Under the pieces are notes generated by a model, which ran no database searches, was not told the DNA's origin, and saw only the letters and a list, made by a program, of their open reading frames with translations. Both the position numbers and the translations under genes were made by a program. A stretch of 64,000 nt of DNA from SBAX01 sp964646605 (GTDB lineage: Bacteria > Planctomycetota > Phycisphaerae > UBA1845), in NCBI GenBank assembly GCA_964646605.1, contig CAZYEX010000161.1:31164-95163 (forward strand), given 5' to 3'. Shown in pieces: positions 46,699 through 53,575 of this stretch (the stretch's first letter is position 1; every line of letters starts with the position of its first letter).

Positions 46699-47910
46699 TC
46701 AGCGGATTCGACCTTGGAGAGCGCTTTGCGCCGCGGCCATTTCCTCGGCGCTGGGCGGCCTTGCGGTGGTCATCATCGTGGCGAAGCAGTCGAACAGATA
46801 GGTCGCATCATGCGGGCCGGGACTCGCTTCGGGGTGGTATTGCACGGCGAGGATGGGCAGTTCTCGATGCACGAACCCTTCCAGCGTGCCGTCGTTGAGA
46901 TTGACGTGGGTAGCGACGCCCCCGACGGTTTCGATGGACTGGGCCTCGACGGCAAAGCCGTGATTCTGCGAGGTGATTTCGACCCGGCCCGTGGCGAGGT
47001 TCTGTACCGGTTGATTGGCCCCCCGGTGGCCGAACCTGAGCTTGAACGTCGTCGCACCCATGGCCAACCCCAAGAGTTGATGCCCCAGGCAAATGCCAAA
47101 GATTGGCACCTTTCCGATCAACCCCTTGAGCAAGTCAACGGCATAGCCCACCGCCGCCGGGTCGCCGGGACCGTTGCTGACGAAAACCCCGTCCGGTCGG
47201 TCGGCAAGAATCTCCTCCGCCGACAGCGTGGGCGGTACGACTCTCACCTCGCAGCCGACATCCACGAGTTTGCGGAGGATGTTGCGCTTCATGCCGCAGT
47301 CGATGGCCGCGACTCGCCGACTGCCGATGAGCGATCTCCCTTCTTGCCCCCTTGCCAAGGAAGGAAAAAGTGGGACCGTTCCTTCCTTCCAGGCGGAACA
47401 TTCCTTCGGCGCCACGACCTTGACCAGATCGGCACCGGTCATGGACGGCGACTCACGGGCCAGGCGCACGCATTCCGCAGGGTCGTCGATTTCCGTAGTG
47501 AGCAGGCCGCGCAGGGCCCCGTCCACGCGGAGTTTCTTGGTCAGAGCCCGCGTGTCGATTCCTTGCAGACCGATGATCTCGTTTCGCGCCAGATACTCCT
47601 CCAGGGGCAGCGTGGCGCGATAGTTGCTGGGCACGCGGGCGAGTTCCTTGATGACCAAACCCGCCACGTGTGGGCGAGACGACTCGACATCGGTTTCGTT
47701 GACCCCGTAGTTGCCGATCTGCGGGTAGGTCATGGTGACAATCTGTTGGCAGTAGGAGGGGTCGGTGAGGATTTCCTGGTAGCCGGTCATGGCCGTGTTG
47801 AAAACCACCTCGCCGCTCTGCGTCCCGCGAGCGCCGAAGGCCTGGCCCACGAAGTACGTGCCGTCTTCCAGGGCCAGCGTGCAGGAGGATTTCGACGGTG
47901 GAGCGCTCAT
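46699..47910 (-). CDS. carA: Carbamoyl-phosphate synthase small subunit (glutaminase)
   Basis: 403 residues from the ATG at 47910 (MSAPPSKSSCTLALEDG); no clear ribosome binding site. It releases ammonia from glutamine and tunnels it to CarB for carbamoyl phosphate, used in arginine and pyrimidine synthesis. The N-terminal domain has GEVVFNTAMTGYQEILTDPS, the GATase domain VSNGPGDPAAVGYAVDLLKG, FGICLGHQLLGLAMGATTFK (catalytic Cys, about 272), SQNHGFAVE and VQYHPEASPGPHD. The linker between the domains (about 170-192) is proline/glycine-rich (EGTVPLFPSLARGQEGRS) and looks repeat-derived. carB is not adjacent. Confidence 0.95.
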   Translation of the reverse strand: MSAPPSKSSCTLALEDGTYFVGQAFGARGTQSGEVVFNTAMTGYQEILTDPSYCQQIVTMTYPQIGNYGVNETDVESSRPHVAGLVIKELARVPSNYRATLPLEEYLARNEIIGLQGIDTRALTKKLRVDGALRGLLTTEIDDPAECVRLARESPSMTGADLVKVVAPKECSAWKEGTVPLFPSLARGQEGRSLIGSRRVAAIDCGMKRNILRKLVDVGCEVRVVPPTLSAEEILADRPDGVFVSNGPGDPAAVGYAVDLLKGLIGKVPIFGICLGHQLLGLAMGATTFKLRFGHRGANQPVQNLATGRVEITSQNHGFAVEAQSIETVGGVATHVNLNDGTLEGFVHRELPILAVQYHPEASPGPHDATYLFDCFATMMTTARPPSAEEMAAAQSALQGRIR

Positions 47911-48158
47911 GGTGCGGACAAGATACGGGCGCCGCAAGACGGCGTCCAACGCTCCGGGGGAAAGCTGTCAGGATGATTTTCGCGGGGCGGCGATCGCTCC
48001 TGCAAGGGTTTCTTCGCACGCCGCCCGCAGAATTCGGGAAAAAAAGGCACCCTGGGTGAAAGAAAAGCCCACGCTCGACGGACTACCCTTAGGAGGCGAA
48101 CGCATGATCTCCGCCGGGATTAGCAGACCGGCGGCGCGCGGTTTGCTCCTTTGGCACG

Positions 48159-49937
48159 ATGGAGGCGTTGTGCGTGGGACGATTTGCCCGGTTCATGAGA
48201 TTTGCCGGATGCGGATTCCTCGTGGGGATCGCTCTGGCCGCGTCCTCGGCCGTGGGGACGGACCCACCGCACGAAGCTCCGCCAACGGGTCCGTGGGTTC
48301 CCGCCCCACGACGCATTGCAAGCGTTGCCGGTGGTTGTCAGAGTCACGTCGTTCGCGATTCATACAGCAGCATTCAGGTCAACGTTGACGCGCGCGGGTG
48401 CAACATCCCCGGCGACGCCGCCAACGAACCGTCCATCGCCGTCGATCCCACCGACCCGCGCAAGATCGTCATCGGGTGGCGGCAGTTCGACAGCGTTCTG
48501 TCAAATTTCCGCCAAGCCGGTTGGGCGTACTCTCACGACGCTGGGCACACGTGGGTATTCCGAGGTTCCCCCACTCCCGGCGTGTTCGGAAGCGATCCTG
48601 TGCTGGCCTCCGGTCCCGGGGGTGAGGTGTACTATCTTTCCACGAACTTTGACGAGACTCGCCTCTTCGGGTCCTTCGACGGAGGCATCACGTGGCCCCT
48701 ACACACCCAGGCGATCCCGCGTTTTTATGACAAACCGTGGATGGCTGTCGATCGGACCGGCGGACCCGGGCGTGGGAACATCTACCTTACTTCGCTTTCG
48801 TATGGAGGGTTCTTTCGTTCGGTCAACGCCGGGAGCACTTTCATGGAGTACCGCCCGCCCGGAGTCTACGGGGAGACGTTGACCGTGGCTCCCGACGGCG
48901 CGGTCTACCTGGCCGGGGGAGGATCGGGCGGGCAGGGGTGGGCCCTCATGCGATCCGTCGACGCGGGCGACCCATCCGTCGTTCCAACTTTCAGCGTCAA
49001 GGACTTTTGTATGTTTTGCAGCGGCGCACCGTCGTTCGTCGGACCCAACCCGGGGGGGCTTCTTGGGCAATTGTGGGTGGCGACCTACTCGGATACGAGC
49101 GCCGGCGCGATCCATGTCTATTTGCTCGCGCCTGGACCACTCGATCCTGCCAATGCAGACTTCGACTTCGCGGACGTTGTTTTCATGCGTAGCATGGACG
49201 GAGGACTTTCGTGGACTCGCCCAATCCCCGTGAACGACGACCCCCCCAGTCCCATGTCATGGCAATGGTTCGCGATGATGTCCGTGGCCCCCAACGGGCG
49301 CATCGATGCGGTGTGGAACGACACCCGGAACTACGGGCACCCGCCCTACTCTAACCTATCGGAACTCTATTACGCGTACTCTATCGACACCGGTTCAACT
49401 TGGTCCACGAACGTACCGCTCAGCCCCGTATTCGATACTTACATCGGTTGGCCAAATCAAACAAAGATCGGCGACTATTATCACATGGTCTCGGACAATC
49501 TGGGGGTCAACGTCGCCTATGCGGCCACGTTCAACGGGGAGCAGGACATCTACTTTCTGCGCATCGGGCCGTGGGACTGCAACGGCAATGAGCTCGACGA
49601 CCTACTCGACATCAGCGAACTTCGCAGCGGTGATTGCAACGCCAACGACGTCCCCGACGAGTGCGAATACCGCGTGGACGTAAACGGCGACGGCGTGACG
49701 ACGCTATCCGACTTCGCGGAGTTCCAACGCGGCCTCACCGGGCCGCACGATCCCGTCGCTTCCGCTCGCGGCGCTGGCGGGTCAAGGCCCGCCGCTGGCG
49801 CTCCGGGCTCTGAAAAATCGGCAATTGGAAATTGGCAATTGGCAATTCCGTGCGTGGCGCTTCTCGATCCGGATCACGACGGGGATTCGGACTTGCACGA
49901 TTTCTACCTGCTACAACACGTTTTCGTCGGGCCGTAG
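48159..49937 (+). CDS. Secreted BNR/sialidase-like beta-propeller protein with dockerin-like C-terminus
   Basis: 592 residues. The ATG at 48195 (MRFAGCGFLVGIALAAS) is an alternative start; either gives a signal peptide. The body carries BNR-type Asp-box motifs (SHDAGHTWVF, SFDGGITWPL, SMDGGLSWTR, SIDTGSTWST), the mark of sialidase-like six-bladed propellers. No catalytic arginine triad could be confirmed. From about 495, CNGNELDDLLDI, CNANDVPDEC and VDVNGDGVTTLSDFAEFQRG form EF-hand/dockerin-like repeats with a last DPDHDGDSDLHDFYLL. Between them lies low-complexity text ending in AIGNWQLAI, apparently a dispersed repeat inside the gene. It is an extracellular protein of unknown ligand. Confidence 0.82.
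   Translation: MEALCVGRFARFMRFAGCGFLVGIALAASSAVGTDPPHEAPPTGPWVPAPRRIASVAGGCQSHVVRDSYSSIQVNVDARGCNIPGDAANEPSIAVDPTDPRKIVIGWRQFDSVLSNFRQAGWAYSHDAGHTWVFRGSPTPGVFGSDPVLASGPGGEVYYLSTNFDETRLFGSFDGGITWPLHTQAIPRFYDKPWMAVDRTGGPGRGNIYLTSLSYGGFFRSVNAGSTFMEYRPPGVYGETLTVAPDGAVYLAGGGSGGQGWALMRSVDAGDPSVVPTFSVKDFCMFCSGAPSFVGPNPGGLLGQLWVATYSDTSAGAIHVYLLAPGPLDPANADFDFADVVFMRSMDGGLSWTRPIPVNDDPPSPMSWQWFAMMSVAPNGRIDAVWNDTRNYGHPPYSNLSELYYAYSIDTGSTWSTNVPLSPVFDTYIGWPNQTKIGDYYHMVSDNLGVNVAYAATFNGEQDIYFLRIGPWDCNGNELDDLLDISELRSGDCNANDVPDECEYRVDVNGDGVTTLSDFAEFQRGLTGPHDPVASARGAGGSRPAAGAPGSEKSAIGNWQLAIPCVALLDPDHDGDSDLHDFYLLQHVFVGP
49790..49850 (+). repeat. AATTGG-type low-complexity repeat within the propeller gene
   Basis: The DNA reads GGCAATTGGAAATTGGCAAT then TGGCAATT, a seven-base rhythm. 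The reverse-complement form CCAATTTCCAATTTCC lies at 39455-39470 and a related CAATCGACAATCGGCAATCC near 56652. Here it is translated (SAIGNWQLAI) between the two dockerin-like halves without breaking the frame. Confidence 0.7.
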
Positions 49938-50257
49938 GGCCTATGGTTGTCGACCTTCCAACCCCGGAGGCAGATCCGGAAGCGGACGAAGATGCGGAGG
50001 GTCCGCGTCCAACCGACGCGGATCGGCCGGAGCTAGCAAAGTGCGGCGTACGTGGCGACCGCCAAGAAGACGATCTTCAACTTGCGCCGAAAGAAGTCAC
50101 AGACGACGGAAAATGTCATAGCTTCCCCCTCTCCACCCGCCCCAAAAATTCACAGGCGAATCAGACGTGGCATCATAGGCGGTTCGCACGAAAAAGTCAC
50201 GTCCCGTGTTCGGCCCGATAACGTGCGCTCCCCGCGAACGCTGCGAACGAAGCGCGG
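49938..50257. other. Intergenic region, no supported feature
   Basis: About 320 bases between two convergent genes. Plus-strand open frames are lysine/arginine-rich and lack motifs. No terminator hairpin with a T-run was found on either strand. Confidence 0.4.
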
Positions 50258-50677
50258 TTAGGGGATGGGGGGCGCAAAGGGGACAATCAAGACCGGATCG
50301 GACGAATCGCTCTGCGTCTGCTCATCACGAGCGGAACAAGTGAACGACATGGACACACCGACATCCGACTCCGTGATGATGAGTGACGCCACGCCGGCCT
50401 GAGGGCCGACTATGAGGCGATCGTTTGACGGTTCGAAGCGGAACGTTACGCCCTCGGGTTCGCCTGAGGTCAACGAGCACGTGAGAACGAGCACTTCGTT
50501 GGGTTGCGGGGTGGGGTTGGAGGCGCTGAGACGGACGGCAAGTTGCCCATCGCCGCCGTCACCGCCGGGACGCGGGTTGTCGTCGGGCGGACTGCCGCCG
50601 TCATCCATCGGCGGGGGGGCGGGTCCGCTCCCAATCGCCTGCAGTTCGATGCAGCCCGCGACGAGACCGATGACCAT
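50258..50677 (-). CDS. Predicted lipoprotein with Ig-like/beta-sandwich domain
   Basis: About 139 residues if started at the ATG at 50677 (MVIGLVAGCIELQA). The lipobox LVAGC is convincing, but the signal would be very short. A slightly earlier start would include RNRSPWRDRSVIPLLMVIGL, which is a better signal, and no ATG/GTG is found there. After the cysteine come a glycine/proline/aspartate-rich spacer and a beta-rich segment (VRLSASNPTPQPNEVLVLTC, VGVSMSFTCSARDE) resembling a single Ig-like domain. Function unknown. Confidence 0.55.
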   Translation of the reverse strand: MVIGLVAGCIELQAIGSGPAPPPMDDGGSPPDDNPRPGGDGGDGQLAVRLSASNPTPQPNEVLVLTCSLTSGEPEGVTFRFEPSNDRLIVGPQAGVASLIITESDVGVSMSFTCSARDEQTQSDSSDPVLIVPFAPPIP

Positions 50678-51107
50678 CAGCAGCGGTATGACGGATCGGT
50701 CGCGCCAGGGCGAACGGTTCCTCGACCCTTCGCGGTCTTGCGAAACGATAGGCCGCGAAGGGTGGGGCGACGGTGGAGGTTCTTCCCCCGGCCCCACGAG
50801 GCCCGCAATTATGCGGGTGAGGCGGGTTCGGCGCGACGAGAGCATCCACGGACTGGACGCGCCAGCCCTTGTCCGAGTCTTGCGTTGAGCGTTCGACTTG
50901 CTCCCCAACACACCGTCGTCTTTGCTCTTGGTTCCGCGCATTCTCATGCCTCTCGCCTGCCTGCGATCCATCAGGGCCGACCCAGCGCGCAAAGAAAACG
51001 CGCAGACGGCCGAAACCGGCTGCGCGCTCTTTGAGACTAGGCTCCGCCCCCACCCGCCAAGACCGAACGGCGCCGTCGGCGGGCGGGAACGTCGAAAAGC
51101 TGCGAGT

Positions 51108-51302
51108 CTACGGCGTGGCAGCAGTTGGGTCGCCGTCTTCGAACAGGTCGAACACGCCGTCGTTGTCGAGCACGAATTCCGTGCCCGCATAGAGCGCCGT
51201 ATCCCACAGCAGGCGCTTCCAGCCGATGTTGCCCAAGCAACCGATGAACAACGTTACACCGGTCAGCGCCGCCAACGCAGCGCTCTTCTTCATGTTACGC
51301 AT
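51108..51302 (-). CDS. Small lipoprotein (64 residues)
   Basis: ATG at 51302 with AAAGGAG upstream. MRNMKKSAALAALTGVTLFI runs into the lipobox FIGC, followed by a short mature region (NIGWKRLLWDTALYAGTEFV, then an acidic DNDGVFDLFEDGD). The strong ribosome binding site and signal support it as a real small gene. It has a structured leader with two similar hairpins. Function unknown. Confidence 0.7.
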   Translation of the reverse strand: MRNMKKSAALAALTGVTLFIGCLGNIGWKRLLWDTALYAGTEFVLDNDGVFDLFEDGDPTAATP

Positions 51303-52152
51303 CTGTAGATCTCCTTTGAGAAACGGTTTGCGATCTCGCCTACCCGAGTACTGCCCGGGACGGAACACGTTTAGCAAGAAGCAAACTTGCCCCACCGGGC
51401 TACTACCCGGCGAAAACTCGACACTTTCAAGGGCACGGGTCCGTCCCCGCGCCGAAACCACACCACGGCAGCCCGCATCGAATCCACGATCGCCCTGCGG
51501 ACGATCCGGATTCTTTGGGCTTTGGAGCGACGTACGCCACGGCGACCAGAGTCGCCGTCCGGCGACGGGCACCGCGCGCCCGCCGGGCCAACCGGCTTCG
51601 CCGTCGGGTCGCCGCGTTGGCGACCGCAGAACTCAGACTGCGTCAAACTCCAGAAACCTCAACCCAAGGGGGCCCGCGCGTCGAATCCCCAACGGGTCTT
51701 TCCCAACGTTCCTACGGAACACGAGTCGGTGGTCATTCGCGCCAACCGACCACAACCCGTGAACGCTTATCGGGTGTCCGCGAGGAACCGCATGACATTT
51801 TCCTGCACTCGGCGATCGCTCAGGCAGCCCTGGGAAAGCAAACTGCGCTCTTCGCGGCCCATCCCCGGCTGCACGCGCTGTCCACCGAAGCACTCGCGCC
51901 AAGCGAACAATCCCACACGCCCAACATGCTGTCAAGCGCGAAATCGTCGCCGATGGGAAATTGGCGGTGGATATCAAGGACATAGGTGCGATATAATGCA
52001 TGGGCGCAAGAGTCGAGCCTTGGATTCGCCAATCAGTTTGGATTGCATTCGCGGGTCGAAGTTCGCGTGATTCTCCGATGTCCGGGGAACCGTAAGTATT
52101 TGTTCTACAATAGTTTATACGCAGCTTGGCTGCGCTGTAGGCGAATCTGGAT
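51303..52152. other. Long intergenic region between small lipoprotein and rho
   Basis: About 850 bases, divergent promoters expected for both neighbours. The left part is the hairpin leader of the small lipoprotein (separate entry). Open frames through the middle are shadows. Just before rho, TACAAT (52106-52111) could be a -10 element but lacks a good -35. A hairpin CGCAGC-TTG-GCTGCG (about 52120-52134) lies between it and the rho ATG. Confidence 0.45.
51344..51411 (-). promoter_or_regulatory. Twin hairpins in the leader of the small lipoprotein gene
   Basis: On the minus strand the leader shows CCGGGTAGTAGCCCGG and, 35 bases on, CCCGGGCAGTACTCGGG. Both form short stems around GTAGTA/CAGTA loops and resemble each other. 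They end about 40 bases before the ATG at 51302. They may be a duplicated regulatory stem-loop; no known riboswitch class was recognised. Confidence 0.4.
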
Positions 52153-53337
52153 ATGGACAACTGCACACAGGAAGTGAACGGCCAAGCCGAGGGCGTGGAA
52201 TTGGGCAAAAGCGTTGATGTTAAATTAGGCGTATTCGAGGCCTTCGGAAACCGCGGTGGATTCCTGCGCTCTCCCGAGACGAACTACCGCGTGAGCCGGA
52301 CGGACATGACCGTCGGACCGGAGGTCGTTCGCGCGATGGGCCTTCGCGGCGGTGAAACCATCGCCGTCCGGAACTCATCGGCGGACGGCGGCAACCGTGC
52401 GGCGGCGCTGAAGGTAGATGATGTGGAATCCGTCGACGGCCACTCCATTGCCGACCACCTCGAACATACGCCCTTCCACGACCTGGTGGCCATTGACCCC
52501 TCCGTCCCCGTGCGCTTCGAGATTCCCGGCGGGTCCGTTTCCATGCGCGTCGTGGACCTGATGACCCCCATCGGGTTCGGGCAGCGCGGGCTGATCGTCG
52601 CCCCCCCGCGCACCGGGAAGACCATCCTGCTGCAACAGATGGCCGCCGGCGTCGCCGCCAACCATCCCGACGTCTACATGATCGTTCTGCTCGTCGACGA
52701 GCGCCCCGAGGAAGTGACCGACATGCGCCGCACCGTCCACGGCGAAGTGGTGGCCAGCAGCAACGATCAGGACATCGCCAGCCATATGCGCATCGCCCGG
52801 CTCATCAACGAGAAAGCCAAGCGCATGGTCGAGGCCGGCCGCCACGTCTTCATGCTGCTCGACTCGCTCACCCGCGTGGGCCGGGCGTTCAACGCCGGGA
52901 TGCGCGGCGGCGGGAAGATCATGTCCGGCGGCTTGGACGTGCGCGCCCTGGCCGAACCCAAGTCCATCTTCGGTGCCGCCCGCAACGCCGAGCACGGCGG
53001 ATCGCTCACCATCATCGCCTCGGCCCTGATCGAAACCGGCAGCCGCATGGACGAGGTCATCTTCAACGAGTTCAAAGGCACGGGAAACATGGAGATCATG
53101 CTCTCGCGGGACATGGCCAACCGCCGCATCTTTCCCGCCATCGACCTCAACGCCTCCGGCACGCGCAAGGAAGAGCGTCTGCTGACTCCCGCGGCCCTGG
53201 CCGTCTCTTACAAAATCCGCCGCAAACTCCTGGACCGCGATCCCATCCGCTCCATGGAGACCATGACCGCCGCACTCGCCAGATTCCCCACCAACGCCGA
53301 ATTCGTCGCCGGCTTCGACGAACGAATGTGGCGGTAG
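52153..53337 (+). CDS. rho: Transcription termination factor Rho
   Basis: 394 residues. Hexameric RNA helicase that ends transcription. The RNA-binding cold-shock domain starts almost at once (LGVFEAFGNRGGFLRSPETN, about 27-100), so the N-terminal Rho_N helical domain of E. coli Rho is missing. The motor domain has the Walker A loop VAPPRTGKTILLQ, Walker B MIVLLVDERPEEVTDM, the Q-loop region ALAEPKSIFGAARNAEHGGS (secondary RNA site) and RDMANRRIFPAIDLNASGT. The P-loop carries R-T where E. coli has K-A. A palindromic repeat begins three bases after its stop. Confidence 0.95.
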   Translation: MDNCTQEVNGQAEGVELGKSVDVKLGVFEAFGNRGGFLRSPETNYRVSRTDMTVGPEVVRAMGLRGGETIAVRNSSADGGNRAAALKVDDVESVDGHSIADHLEHTPFHDLVAIDPSVPVRFEIPGGSVSMRVVDLMTPIGFGQRGLIVAPPRTGKTILLQQMAAGVAANHPDVYMIVLLVDERPEEVTDMRRTVHGEVVASSNDQDIASHMRIARLINEKAKRMVEAGRHVFMLLDSLTRVGRAFNAGMRGGGKIMSGGLDVRALAEPKSIFGAARNAEHGGSLTIIASALIETGSRMDEVIFNEFKGTGNMEIMLSRDMANRRIFPAIDLNASGTRKEERLLTPAALAVSYKIRRKLLDRDPIRSMETMTAALARFPTNAEFVAGFDERMWR

Positions 53338-53339
53338 CG

Positions 53340-53366
53340 ATGTAGCGTCACCCCTCGTGGGTGACG
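53340..53366 (+). repeat. Palindromic intergenic repeat, copy 2
   Basis: ATGTAGCGTCACCCC then TCGTGGGTGACG: identical to copy 1 (30595-30621) except for one base in the loop. It begins three bases after the rho stop codon. Arms GTCACCC/GGGTGAC. Confidence 0.8.
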
Positions 53367-53370
53367 AGGC

Positions 53371-53462
53371 GATCCGAGCGTCAAGCGGAAGCGACACGAC
53401 CCATTCCGAACCCGGAGCGCGAGCGACCGGTCAATCCGAGCGTGGACCGCAAGCGACACGAC
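53371..53462 (+). repeat. Tandem dispersed repeats upstream of the MmeI-like gene
   Basis: Three 30-31-base units follow each other: ATCCGAGCGTCAAGC with GGAAGCGACACGAC (53372-53400); ATTCCGAACCCGGAGC with GCGAGCGACC (53403-53432); AATCCGAGCGTGGACC with GCAAGCGACACGAC (53434-53462). The outer units match the copy inside leuS and the inverted one at 56671-56700. The middle unit matches the NPKRERG-type text at 56764-56790. Confidence 0.75.
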
Positions 53463-53575
53463 TGTCCCGGGGGGCGCGCCGCCCTCGGTTCTTCTGGCCA
53501 TACTTTCGATCGAGCCGTGCATGAGGTAACCTAAAGCGCCTGCGGCGACGCGAGGTCTAACGGCGGGAGCCCTTC

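Noticed and set aside
51633..52208. Minus-strand 191-codon frame upstream of rho
   Set aside because: It overlaps the rho start, contains no family motif and has no plausible initiation region.
53371..53462. Short tandem repeats considered as a CRISPR array
   Set aside because: The units adjoin without spacers, differ between copies and recur elsewhere as single copies; no cas genes are present.
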